Assembly: GCA_031082125.1 (NCBI GenBank)
Contig: JAVHLM010000014.1
Location: forward strand, 1-64,000
Length of the DNA: 64,000 nucleotides
Origin: Candidatus Eremiobacterota bacterium
GTDB lineage: Bacteria; Vulcanimicrobiota; CADAWZ01; Ess09-12
Reading direction: 5' to 3'
Positions 1 through 7,908 of the stretch are shown one piece after another. Made by a program: the position numbers and the translations under genes. The notes beneath the pieces are model-generated. The model searched no databases. It worked only from the letters and a program-made list of their open reading frames with translations, and was not told the DNA's origin. Every line of letters starts with the position of its first letter. Position 1 is the first letter of the stretch.

Positions 1-50
1 CCACGTTGGTCTTGACAAAAAGTAGCCTTCTCATGTAAGAGTATCCCGAT

Positions 51-941
51 ATGCTGGACCTCGTGAAGGTGGGCAAGCTCAGCCCCGAGCAGGCGCGACA
101 TCTTACCAGGGTCTTCATTGAGGGGACCCGCGTCCAGGGGGCGTGGCTCTCCTACGCCCAGGAAGTCCCTGTCGCCACCCTCATGGCCTCGGTCGAGGGA
201 TTCCTCCGCTTCGCAAAGAGGGCTGTCCACAAAAAGTGGGACATCCATCCCGAGGCCTTCGAGGTGGCCGTCATGGGGAGGTCCGTCAGAAGGGTTTCCC
301 CCGCAATCTCTAATGCCACGGAACCCAGTGGGGATAAGGGTTTGGATGTCGCAGTCCAGATTTCCGCACAGCAAAAAACAAGGGAAGGGGGACATAGTTC
401 CGGGGGAGCCGTCATCTGGCAGGTCACCCAGGGCGGTGAGCACCCCGAACTCCCCGAAATTCTGTCAATCCTCTCTGGGGACTCCCACAAAGACGGAACC
501 TTCGGGTCAAACCCCAAGGAGAGGGGCGCCCTCATCCGCTTCTTTCTCAAAAAAGATCTCATCCCTCTCTGGAATCACGCCGTGAGGCTCTGGGCCGCCG
601 GCAGGGCAGAAGAAGCCGCCAAGAGCGGGCAGGAGTTCCCCCTCTTCATCGAGGCCCTCCTTGACAGCTTCCTTGAGACCTGGGATCTCCCCGAAAAAAG
701 GGATATCCACAGCCGCACCCTTGCCCGGGACAATTACCAGTGCCAGGCTCCCGGCTGCCGGTGCCGGCGCAATCTGCATTCTCATCACATCATTTTCCGC
801 TCCCATGGCGGCAGCGATAAGCTGCACAACAGAATCGCCCTCTGCTTCGCTCACCATTTAAGGTGCCTCCACGAAGGCCACCTCAAAATCAGGGGCACGG
901 CGCCCCACCACCTCACCTTCATCTTCCCCCGCCGCGGTTGA
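51..941 (+). CDS. HNH endonuclease-domain protein, probably missing its N-terminus
   Basis: The C-terminal part (about residues 226-285) is an HNH nuclease module: an R-D-N-Y-Q-C start, Cys pairs for a structural zinc, the S-H-H-I histidine pair, a G-G-S-D turn, an Asn and a late C-x-x-H-H. Residues 1-220 are mostly helical and unrecognised. The same frame runs upstream of the ATG but is cut by TAA at 36-38, and no ribosome binding site precedes the ATG. I therefore infer that this is the tail of a longer gene broken by a stop or frameshift, or that the true start lies outside the window. Function is limited to likely DNA cleavage; the target is unknown. Confidence 0.7.
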   Translation: MLDLVKVGKLSPEQARHLTRVFIEGTRVQGAWLSYAQEVPVATLMASVEGFLRFAKRAVHKKWDIHPEAFEVAVMGRSVRRVSPAISNATEPSGDKGLDVAVQISAQQKTREGGHSSGGAVIWQVTQGGEHPELPEILSILSGDSHKDGTFGSNPKERGALIRFFLKKDLIPLWNHAVRLWAAGRAEEAAKSGQEFPLFIEALLDSFLETWDLPEKRDIHSRTLARDNYQCQAPGCRCRRNLHSHHIIFRSHGGSDKLHNRIALCFAHHLRCLHEGHLKIRGTAPHHLTFIFPRRG

Positions 942-1038
942 ATCCACTGACCTTTGAATCCCCGGTCCCCCCCCTTTTCCGTCGGCCTGTTAACAAAGTT
1001 TTAATACTATTCGCTGGCTTTCACCGGAAAAAATATGA

Positions 1039-1044
1039 TATTAT
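1039..1044 (+). promoter_or_regulatory. Probable -10 element of the metallophosphatase gene
   Basis: TATTAT lies 42 bases before the ATG at 1087. No good -35 hexamer sits at 16-18 bp. A TTAACAAAG stretch about 42 bp upstream resembles the TAACAT elements seen before other leader-motif genes in this window. Confidence 0.4.
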
Positions 1045-1086
1045 GAGAGTGGGTCAACACTACTTGGAGATTGAAAGGGGTTCATT

Positions 1087-2202
1087 ATGACAGGCATATC
1101 AGGCGATTATTCACACCAGAACTACGGCGTCCAAGGCCATCATGGAGACAGGAAGATGCATGGCAAGCGCCATGAGCCCCAGGCGGAGAGAAGCCAGTCT
1201 TATGACGACTCGGTGACCATCTCAAAAGGGAAGGAGCCCTCATATTCCCGCGAGGCCTATGAAGCCGCATCGCCATCAAACGGCCAGGAGAAGCCCTCTT
1301 CGGGAAGCGGGGGCACCATCAAGATATCAATAATCAACACCCATGACATGCATGGCTATTTCAAGAACATGGCAAACATTGCGGGGCTCATCAACCAGCT
1401 CAGGGAGCAGAACCCCGGCGCCATGGTTGTTGATGGTGGTGACGTATGCTACAACCCCCCCTATTCAGACAGGAACCACTATGAGCCCATGCCCGACGTG
1501 ATGAACCAGATCGGCTACAATCTCGTCTCGCTGGGGAACCATGAGTTCCAGTGGAACAAAGAGGACCTCGACCAGGAGTTCGTCAAAAAGCTCAACTGTG
1601 ATGTGCTCTGCGCCAATGTGCTCGATCCGCAGACCAAGCAGTATCTCCCCGGCGTGCAGCCCTACCTGATCAAGGATATGAACGGCGTAAAGGTTGGCTT
1701 CATCGGCGTCGTTGAGCCAAGGATGGCCACCTCGGCCCATCCCAACGTGGGCCACGACGTGCTCAAGCTCGATCCTGGCGCCACGCTCAAGAAACTCATC
1801 CCCGAGGTGAAGGCCAAGGGAGCCGACGTGATCGTCGTGCTCTCCCACCAGGGAATTGATGACGACCCCTCCATGGCAAAACAGGTGAGCGGGATAGACG
1901 TGATCCTTGCCTCCCATGACCATCAGATAACCCAGAGCCCTATCACTGTGGGCAAGTTCCCCAACCAGACCTACATCGTGGAATCAGGCTCACACTGCAA
2001 GAATGTGGGACTCACCACCATAGAGTATGATCCAAAGAGCAAAGAGGTCGTCGATGTGGAATTCACCCCCTTCCCCGCGAGCTCTCACACCGTGAAGGCT
2101 GATCCCGCCGTGCAGGAGATCCTGAACGGCCACAGGGACAGCGGCGGCGGCTCATACCAGGATGGCCAGAATTACCATAAAAAGGGAAAAAGGCACCATT
2201 AA
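1087..2202 (+). CDS. Calcineurin-like metallophosphatase (5'-nucleotidase/UshA N-terminal domain)
   Basis: Residues 77-345 form a two-metal phosphoesterase domain of the UshA/5'-nucleotidase type. Visible metal ligands are D87-x-H89 in the N-T-H-D-M-H-G motif, D119 in D-G-G-D, G-N-H-E at 150-153, an L-S-H-Q-G histidine and an A-S-H-D-H motif. It would hydrolyse phosphomonoesters, possibly nucleotides. The C-terminal 5'-nucleotidase substrate domain is absent, so it is shorter than UshA (about 550 residues). No Sec signal peptide is present, although the family is normally periplasmic or extracellular. Instead residues 1-76 are low-complexity and hold D-S-V-T-I-S at 41-46, a motif shared with other proteins here. 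Gly/Tyr/His-rich ends suggest disordered tails. The phosphatase call is secure; substrate and location are not. Confidence 0.88.
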   Translation: MTGISGDYSHQNYGVQGHHGDRKMHGKRHEPQAERSQSYDDSVTISKGKEPSYSREAYEAASPSNGQEKPSSGSGGTIKISIINTHDMHGYFKNMANIAGLINQLREQNPGAMVVDGGDVCYNPPYSDRNHYEPMPDVMNQIGYNLVSLGNHEFQWNKEDLDQEFVKKLNCDVLCANVLDPQTKQYLPGVQPYLIKDMNGVKVGFIGVVEPRMATSAHPNVGHDVLKLDPGATLKKLIPEVKAKGADVIVVLSHQGIDDDPSMAKQVSGIDVILASHDHQITQSPITVGKFPNQTYIVESGSHCKNVGLTTIEYDPKSKEVVDVEFTPFPASSHTVKADPAVQEILNGHRDSGGGSYQDGQNYHKKGKRHH

Positions 2203-2259
2203 GAGCCTGCCGCTGAAAGAGGCCTCACCTCATCAAAGTTTTTGAAATCTTTGGGATTG

Positions 2260-2275
2260 CTCTCTTTGCAGAGAG
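2260..2275 (+). terminator. Weak hairpin after the metallophosphatase gene
   Basis: CTCTCT-TTGC-AGAGAG gives a perfect 6-bp stem, followed after a few bases by CTTTATTTTT. It lies 58 bases past the stop codon. The stem is short, so this is a tentative intrinsic terminator. Confidence 0.35.
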
Positions 2276-2416
2276 GGTCCCTTTATTTTTCAGGAGGTCT
2301 CTTTGCATCTTAGGGGGCTCATTTTACCTCTTGGCAGGCTCCTCTGGCATGAAAAGCGAGTCTGTGTTACCATGAAACTGCGAGGGGTTGGGAAAATAAA
2401 AATCAGGAGAAACAGC

Positions 2417-2866
2417 ATGGTGACGAATACCGCAAGCGAAGCAGAAAGACTCACCGGTATGCTCCAGGAAGCCCTCACTTTCGAAGGGAAGTTCTCTCAG
2501 CAGGAGCTTGAGAGGTTCAGGGAAGGATTCAGGAGAACAGTAGAGGATTTTGCCCGGGAGATGGGCTACCGCGACAGGGAGGAAATGCTCAGGTCCCTCA
2601 GCGCTGCCCCGCCGGAGGAGCTTGAGCGCGAGCTGATCCTCATCGGGAAAGAGGTAAAGAGCCGCTCGCGGAACCACATGGATAAGATTGCTGATATTTT
2701 TTTCAACAACCCCTGCACCGATTACACTCTCAGGACCATTATCCAGGTGCTGCTTCAGGCGCTGCGAAAGAGAATCACCCTGGCGGAAAACGAGCTTTCA
2801 AAGGCCATTGCCGAGATGCTCTACGGCTTCGTGACCCTCACAGCCCTCAGGCTGGAGAGAGTGTAA
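2417..2866 (+). CDS. Unrecognised helical protein, about 149 residues
   Basis: The ATG at 2417 is chosen because CAGGAGA lies just upstream at good spacing; an in-frame extension to 2303 has no binding site. The product is soluble, highly charged and predicted almost wholly alpha-helical: a Glu/Arg-rich N-terminal half around E-L-E-R-F-R-E-G-F, then a helix with L-R-T-I-I-Q-V-L-L-Q-A-L-R-K. I do not recognise the family. The stop is 9 bases before the O-antigen ligase-like gene, so the two are probably co-transcribed. No catalytic motif is visible. Confidence 0.7.
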   Translation: MVTNTASEAERLTGMLQEALTFEGKFSQQELERFREGFRRTVEDFAREMGYRDREEMLRSLSAAPPEELERELILIGKEVKSRSRNHMDKIADIFFNNPCTDYTLRTIIQVLLQALRKRITLAENELSKAIAEMLYGFVTLTALRLERV

Positions 2867-2875
2867 AGGGCGGGG

Positions 2876-4093
2876 ATGCAAGGCACTTTTAAAGACAGGC
2901 TTATTCCCCTTCTCTCAGGCCTTTTCGTTGCCTCTCTCATCATTATCGCCTGGGGAAAGATCCAGATAGAGCTCGCCTATCACATCAGCCTCAGCATCGG
3001 GGGAAAGACCAAGTGCTTGATATTCGGGCTCTTTGCCCTCTACCTGATCACGAGGCTGCTGCGCCGCGATTTCCAGGGGGCGAGGTCTCTCTCAGACCCG
3101 CTCACGGTCTTTACCCTGTTCTGTACCGCTTCCCTTCTCTGGGCCACAAGGCCTGATCTGGTATTTCTCACCGATAACCTGCTGCCGGCGCTCCTTGGCT
3201 ATTACATGCTGCGCTATCTTCTGGAGAAGGGTCGGGGTGACGGCATTGAGTACCTGAGGGTCCTCGTGCTTTTCGTGGTCCTTCTCATTCTTCGGGGGCC
3301 TGCCGATGCCACGGGGAATTTTCTCACCGATCCCACGGTGATGAGTACCGCTTCGGAGCATCATACCATCACTGCCATGATCATCCTGGCCGTGATGCCG
3401 GTGACCTTTGCGCTCCTCGTGATGGACAGGAGCCGTCAATGGTGGTATCGCAGTGCCCTTGTGGTGATGTTCCTGGGGATGATCCTTGCCAATTCCCGCA
3501 TCGGGTGGTTCACCCTTTTCCCCCTTCTCCTCTTTCTTCTCTGGGCATTCCCTTCGCGCCCCCTGCAGCTGTTCTGCGGAGGGCTCTTTGCCTTTGCCGT
3601 GCTTGCCTTTCTTGTCATGTTCCCCCATCTTCATGGAAGGTTCATGACGCTCTTCAACATAGGGCATGACAATGATTTTCTGCTCCGTATCCAGTGCTGG
3701 CAGTGCACGTTTCAGATGATCCGCGACCATCTGCTGCTGGGTGTGGGGTTTTCAGTCAACACCTTCATGGAGCATGGCGAGAAGATTGTTCCGGGCTTCA
3801 TGTACGGCCATGCCCACAACCTTTTTCTCACGGTGCTTGTCCTCACTGGGCTCGTGGGGCTGGCGCTCCTGTTGTGGATCATGGTAAAGATAGCCAGGGG
3901 GCTCATCTTTTTCAAGAGGCACGCCGGGGAAGCCTTTGCACCCCTGGCGGCAGGCCTTGGGGGAAGCTTTCTTGCCCTCTTTCTGATGAATCTTCCCGAC
4001 GTGCTCTTAAACAGCTGCAGGGCGACGCTCGTGGCGAGTCTTTTGATGGCCTTCCTTTTTCATCACTGCAGGGAGAGGGGCGGCGCCTGTTAG
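2876..4093 (+). CDS. O-antigen ligase/polymerase-like membrane protein (Wzy_C type)
   Basis: A 405-residue integral membrane protein with roughly ten to eleven hydrophobic segments. The long periplasmic loop lies near residues 255-310 and ends in the G-H-A-H-N-L-F-L motif typical of O-antigen ligases and Wzy-type polymerases. Conserved Arg residues (for example A-N-S-R-I-G-W) also fit. Known members transfer or polymerise lipid-linked glycans in the periplasm. It follows a small helical protein by 9 bases and overlaps the convergent dut gene by 4 bases. Neighbouring sugar genes from 6.7 to 18 kb support a role in a surface glycan. Ligase and polymerase cannot be told apart from sequence alone. 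Confidence 0.8.
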   Translation: MQGTFKDRLIPLLSGLFVASLIIIAWGKIQIELAYHISLSIGGKTKCLIFGLFALYLITRLLRRDFQGARSLSDPLTVFTLFCTASLLWATRPDLVFLTDNLLPALLGYYMLRYLLEKGRGDGIEYLRVLVLFVVLLILRGPADATGNFLTDPTVMSTASEHHTITAMIILAVMPVTFALLVMDRSRQWWYRSALVVMFLGMILANSRIGWFTLFPLLLFLLWAFPSRPLQLFCGGLFAFAVLAFLVMFPHLHGRFMTLFNIGHDNDFLLRIQCWQCTFQMIRDHLLLGVGFSVNTFMEHGEKIVPGFMYGHAHNLFLTVLVLTGLVGLALLLWIMVKIARGLIFFKRHAGEAFAPLAAGLGGSFLALFLMNLPDVLLNSCRATLVASLLMAFLFHHCRERGGAC

Positions 4094-4560
4094 GCCTCCG
4101 GGGGGGTGCCCTCGATCCCCGTATGGCCGAACCCGCCGTCGCTGCGGGCGGTATCATCGAGCATTTCGCGCTTCACGAGCAGGGCCCTTGCCACAGGGGT
4201 GAAAATTATCTGGCCTATCCTGTCAAGAGGCTTCACCGTGTAGTCCTCTTTCCCCATGTTGATGAGCACGACGCATACCTCCCCGCGGTAGTCGCTGTCT
4301 ATGGTGCCGGGGGCATTCAGGATGGTGATGCCATGCTTCGCCGCAAGCCCGCTCCTGGGCCTCACCTGCCCTTCGAACCCCCGGGGAATCGAGAGGGCAA
4401 TCCCGCAGGGGATAAGCCTGTATTCACCGGGATGGAGCACTATGGGGGCTTCGATATTGGCATGGAGATCCATGCCCGATGACCCCTCGGTCTGATAGCG
4501 GGGAAGCGTTTCGCAAAGATGGGGGGGAAGCTTCCGGCAGGCGATGGTGAGTTCTTCCAT
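4090..4560 (-). CDS. dut: dUTP diphosphatase
   Basis: All five motifs of trimeric dUTPase are present in order: G-S-S-G-M-D-L-H-A, P-R-S-G-L-A, G-T-I-D-S-D-Y-R-G-E with the catalytic Asp and base-binding Tyr, R-I-G-Q-I-I-F, and R-S-D-G-G-F-G-H-T-G. It hydrolyses dUTP to dUMP and pyrophosphate, keeping uracil out of DNA and feeding dTMP synthesis. The length of 156 residues is normal. GGGAGTATCC before the ATG is a good binding site. It overlaps the end of the opposing membrane protein gene by 4 bases and lies downstream of a caspase lipoprotein gene, from which a hairpin at 4592-4619 separates it. Confidence 0.96.
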   Translation of the reverse strand: MEELTIACRKLPPHLCETLPRYQTEGSSGMDLHANIEAPIVLHPGEYRLIPCGIALSIPRGFEGQVRPRSGLAAKHGITILNAPGTIDSDYRGEVCVVLINMGKEDYTVKPLDRIGQIIFTPVARALLVKREMLDDTARSDGGFGHTGIEGTPPEA

Positions 4561-4591
4561 GGATACTCCCTGTCATAAGTGGAAATGAATG

Positions 4592-4619
4592 AGAAAGAGA
4601 GGCATGAGCCTCTCTTTCT
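4592..4619 (-). terminator. Hairpin between caspase lipoprotein 1 and dut
   Basis: Perfect 12-bp arms AGAAAGAGAGGC / GCCTCTCTTTCT with a 4-base loop, just after the stop of the caspase gene on the minus strand. The tail is only moderately T-rich, so termination is likely but not certain. Confidence 0.6.
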
Positions 4620-4638
4620 CTCTCTTCGCAGGGATTCC

Positions 4639-6465
4639 CTATTGCTTGATGATAAGGCTCCCTGAATAGTTGTTCTGTAATTGCGGTGTCTGGCTCCCGT
4701 CATCGACATAGAGCTGCACCTTGGGGCTTGCATAGTTAAAGGCCTGAGATGCTGATATCGAGGATCCCCCCGTTGCTGCGGCGGGCCCTATGGTTGTGCC
4801 GTTCCCCAGGCCCTCCATGAGGTAGTAGGTGAACACGCCATGCTCAAGGCCTGAGCTCTCCAGCGAAGTCTGCGAGCCGCGGCTTGCGGCAAGGAATACC
4901 AGGTTGGAGATGGATTCAAGCTGGCGGGCGAGGTCTTTGCCCTGGAAGTTCTCAGCTGAGCCCGGGAGCGCTATGTAGCGCGACTTCATGGCACCTTTGC
5001 CTTTTCCGATGAACCCCCCTGAATAGCAGGAGTCAAAGATGATGACTTTCTTTGCGCTCGTGTTGACGGCAGATACCCACGTGTTGAGCTCCGTTGCGCT
5101 GATGCACCGTGAGGCCTGCCCTTCAAAGTCAATAGGGACGATATAAGTTCCTCCCCCAGAGTTTGACCCATGGCCTGAATAGTACATCAGGAACATGTCA
5201 CTGGCGGTGACCTGGCTTGCCATCGTGCTTATGGCGTTCTGGATGGCGCTCTTGGTGGCAGCGCTGTTGGAGAGGGTCGTCATGGAAGCGCCGCTCCAGA
5301 GGGCGCTCGTGGTAAGGCATCCCTTGAGGCCGTTCACATCGTTCACGCACCAGTTGAGGGGGCTTGTGGGGTAATCATTGATGCCCACGAAGAGCGCATA
5401 TACTTTACCTGGGCCGGAGCTCCCTATGGTGAGAGGCACCGAATTGCTCGGGAGGCTGCTCCCATTCATGAGGGAGACATTCACCGTACTTGCCGTTGCG
5501 GCAATGGCGGCGGGCACGGGACATGAGATCTGTGTATCTGCCCAGCTGAGACCTGTCGTGACGGTGACAGGCGTCTCGGTGCCGCGCTGGAAGGAGACGT
5601 ACCCCGTTCCCTGGGCTGCACCAAAGCCGCTTCCCGTGAGGATGACTGTTGAAGTGCTGCTCTGGGCGATTGATGAAGGCGAGATTGAGGTGATGAGGGG
5701 CGATCCCGAAGGGAGCACCTGGAATGACGAGGCGCTGCTCGTGCCCGTCACGTTGGTGACCGTCACGTTATAGGTTCCCTGCACCAGAGATGAAGGACTG
5801 GTAAGCACGAGGTAAGTATTGGTCCACTGTGAGAAGGTGCTGACCGTGATGGGCGTCTCCGTGCCCTTCTGGAAGGTGACGGAGCCCTGGGTGGTCCCGA
5901 AGTAGTTGCCCGTGATGGTGAGGGTGGTGGTGGTGCCCACCGTCGCTGCATTGGGTGAAAGGGCGGTGATGATGGGCGCGCTCTGCGCTATGGCCGTGAT
6001 CGTGTTGGCTGTTGATTCTGTTATAGAGGAGTTTATCGATTCTCCTCCCGTGACTATGGTGACCACGACCACATATTTCTGCCCTATGGTAAGATCGGGC
6101 ACTATGCACTTGATCTGGGTGGTGCTCCATGAATTGTAAACGGCTGCATCAACGCTTGATCCGCCGATGGTGGTGCTCATGAAGGTGACCTTGCTCCTGG
6201 TGGTGTCAGCTCTCAGCCCGCGGGTGGAGCCGAAATCGGTGCCGCTGATGACACATTCATTGCCGGACGCAAGGCTTGTGCCTCCCTGGCTGTTGGCTAC
6301 GCTCGTTACCACGGGGGGATTCGTTACGGTTCCTCCTCCTCCGCCATAGTAGTATCCTCCTCCGCTGTCGCCGCTTCCTCCGCCGCATCCGCTGAGGATG
6401 AGGCACGATGCAAGGAGCATCACCAGAAACATTGGTGCTGCAAGATGCCGAGTACGCTTTTTCAT
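4639..6465 (-). CDS. Caspase-domain (peptidase C14) lipoprotein 1 with TIG repeats
   Basis: The start at 6465 follows AGGAGGAGA and opens a lipoprotein signal peptide ending L-S-G-C (Cys27), then a Gly/Tyr-rich linker. Three IPT/TIG Ig-like domains follow (about residues 50-350). A C-terminal caspase-like domain (about 355-605) has the catalytic His in Y-Y-S-G-H-G (about 432) and Cys in D-S-C-Y-S-G-G (about 480). Acidic residues around N-D-V-N-G fit a metacaspase-type peptidase. The product should be a cysteine peptidase displayed on an envelope membrane; substrates are unknown. The tail Q-N-N-Y-S-G-x-L-x-I-K is shared with the two paralogues at 7909 and 10074. The position matching their calcium loop reads G-G-S-S-I-S-A-S-Q here and lacks acidic ligands. 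Confidence 0.9.
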   Translation of the reverse strand: MKKRTRHLAAPMFLVMLLASCLILSGCGGGSGDSGGGYYYGGGGGTVTNPPVVTSVANSQGGTSLASGNECVISGTDFGSTRGLRADTTRSKVTFMSTTIGGSSVDAAVYNSWSTTQIKCIVPDLTIGQKYVVVVTIVTGGESINSSITESTANTITAIAQSAPIITALSPNAATVGTTTTLTITGNYFGTTQGSVTFQKGTETPITVSTFSQWTNTYLVLTSPSSLVQGTYNVTVTNVTGTSSASSFQVLPSGSPLITSISPSSIAQSSTSTVILTGSGFGAAQGTGYVSFQRGTETPVTVTTGLSWADTQISCPVPAAIAATASTVNVSLMNGSSLPSNSVPLTIGSSGPGKVYALFVGINDYPTSPLNWCVNDVNGLKGCLTTSALWSGASMTTLSNSAATKSAIQNAISTMASQVTASDMFLMYYSGHGSNSGGGTYIVPIDFEGQASRCISATELNTWVSAVNTSAKKVIIFDSCYSGGFIGKGKGAMKSRYIALPGSAENFQGKDLARQLESISNLVFLAASRGSQTSLESSGLEHGVFTYYLMEGLGNGTTIGPAAATGGSSISASQAFNYASPKVQLYVDDGSQTPQLQNNYSGSLIIKQ

Positions 6466-6486
6466 CATTCTCCTCCTTGTGGTAAT

Positions 6487-6516
6487 GTTATATGTGACAC
6501 AATTGCAGTGCAATTG
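6487..6516 (-). promoter_or_regulatory. Promoter and palindromic operator of caspase lipoprotein 1
   Basis: On the minus strand TATAAC (6492-6487) is a plausible -10. Upstream, 6500-6516 reads CAATTGCAGTGCAATTG, a perfect inverted repeat with 8-base arms and one central base. It overlaps the expected -35 zone and is well placed for a dimeric repressor. Confidence 0.5.
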
Positions 6517-6684
6517 GAAACCTGAGGGGCGTCTCTCCTTCTCCGGGGTAAGTAATTAGTACAATTTTACAGAACCAAGGTAATTCCTTCTCATGGTGAG
6601 TAGGACTTTATCGGCTCCAGGGGAAATACCCTGGACGGGAACATTTATTCCCTGAGCTATTAAGATGAGGCGGTGGAGAAAAGG

Positions 6685-7830
6685 ATGCAGCACAAGGTGG
6701 AGTTTTTCCGTCACAACATAGGGGACGAGGAGATCGCAAGGGCCATGGCGGTCCTCAATTCCCTTTTCCTCACCACGGGCGAGGAAGTATCACTCTTTGA
6801 GTCCAGGCTTGCGGAATACCTGGCCCTCCCCCATGCCGTGGGCCTTACAAGCGCCACGGCAGGCCTGCATCTATCCCTTCTTGCCCTTGGTGTCGGTGCC
6901 GGCCACGAGGTTATCACCACGCCTCTCTCCTTCGTCGCCTCGGCCAATGCAATCCTGATGGCAGGGGCGCGGCCTGTCTTTGTCGATGTGGAGGATGAGA
7001 CGGGGAACATTGACGCTTCCCTCGTGGAGGGCGCCATCACGGAGAAGACAAGGGCCATACTCCCCGTGCACCTCTACGGGTCCATGTGCGATATGAGGCG
7101 CCTTCGGGAAATAGCCGACAGGCATCGCCTCGTGATTGTAGAGGACTGTGCCCACGCCCTGGAAGCGTCCCGTGACGGGGTAAGGGTGGGCCACCTCGGT
7201 GACACGGCCGTCTTCAGCTTCTATGCCACCAAGAGCATCACGAGCGGCGAGGGAGGCGCCGTGGCGACCCGCCACGGCAGGTGTGCCGGCGGGCTCAAGA
7301 TGCTCCGCTCCCACGGCATAGAGTCTGATGCCCATGACCGCTATACCCGCTTATACCGCCACTATGACATGGTGCTTCTCGGGTGGAAATACAACATGGA
7401 TAACCTCCAGGCAGCGCTGCTCATTCCGCAGCTTGCCCGTGCCGAGGAGTATCTCGCGAGGCGCTCACTGATAGCCGCCCGTTATGAAGAGGCTTTTTCA
7501 CGTCTTGAAGGAGTGAGCTTCCCTCATGTGCCTCAGGGCGCCCGGAGCGGCAGGCACCTTTTCACCATCCAGGTTGATCCGCACCTCCGCGACAGGCTCC
7601 TGTGGGCTCTCCAGGAGCGCAATATCGGCGTGGCCGTCAATTTCAGGGCGATTCATCTGATGAGCTACTACCGTGAGACGTTCGGCTTTCAGAGGGGGAT
7701 GTTCCCCCGGGCCGAGAGAATAGGGGACTCCACCCTTTCGCTTCCCCTCTATCCAAAGCTCACCGACGGGGAAATCTCCCGGGTCATCGAGGCCATGGAA
7801 GAGAGCCTCGCCGGATTAAAGAAGGGGTGA
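6685..7830 (+). CDS. DegT/DnrJ/EryC1/StrS-family sugar aminotransferase
   Basis: A PLP-dependent fold-type I enzyme that aminates keto-sugar nucleotides. Visible signatures are the S-A-T-A-G-L-H cofactor loop, V-E-D-C-A-H-A with the ring-stacking Asp, and the Schiff-base Lys in F-Y-A-T-K-S-I-T-S-G-E-G-G. About 381 residues is normal. I prefer ATG 6685, with GGAG 7 bases upstream, over the GTG at 6673. Related enzymes make 4-amino-4,6-dideoxy sugars or UDP-4-amino-arabinose; the exact sugar cannot be read from sequence. It stands alone on the plus strand between two caspase genes and ends at a bidirectional terminator. With the epimerase at 13.4 kb and the transferase at 14.4 kb it probably supplies an amino sugar for a surface glycan. 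Confidence 0.9.
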   Translation: MQHKVEFFRHNIGDEEIARAMAVLNSLFLTTGEEVSLFESRLAEYLALPHAVGLTSATAGLHLSLLALGVGAGHEVITTPLSFVASANAILMAGARPVFVDVEDETGNIDASLVEGAITEKTRAILPVHLYGSMCDMRRLREIADRHRLVIVEDCAHALEASRDGVRVGHLGDTAVFSFYATKSITSGEGGAVATRHGRCAGGLKMLRSHGIESDAHDRYTRLYRHYDMVLLGWKYNMDNLQAALLIPQLARAEEYLARRSLIAARYEEAFSRLEGVSFPHVPQGARSGRHLFTIQVDPHLRDRLLWALQERNIGVAVNFRAIHLMSYYRETFGFQRGMFPRAERIGDSTLSLPLYPKLTDGEISRVIEAMEESLAGLKKG

Positions 7831-7857
7831 GGAGCCTGAGGGTTTCGTGAAGAAATG

Positions 7858-7890
7858 AAAAAAGGAGAGGCGCGATGCCTCTCCTTTTTA
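7858..7890. terminator. Bidirectional intrinsic terminator
   Basis: AAAAAGGAGAGGC and GCCTCTCCTTTTT form a perfect 13-bp stem with a 5-base loop. An A-tract on one side and a T-tract on the other let it work both ways. It lies between the convergent aminotransferase and caspase lipoprotein 2 genes. Confidence 0.85.
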
Positions 7891-7908
7891 TTGGGTATGC
7901 CTTGGCTC

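Noticed and set aside
152-562. Overlapping frames on both strands throughout the window, many of 60-250 codons
   Set aside because: They lie inside real genes, lack ribosome binding sites and recognisable domains, and come from the GC-rich third codon positions. They were left out.
2202-2342. GAGCCTGCC near 2202 and GGCAGGCTC near 2334 as a long-range stem
   Set aside because: Nine bases over 130 bases in GC-rich DNA is expected by chance, and no gene makes use of it.
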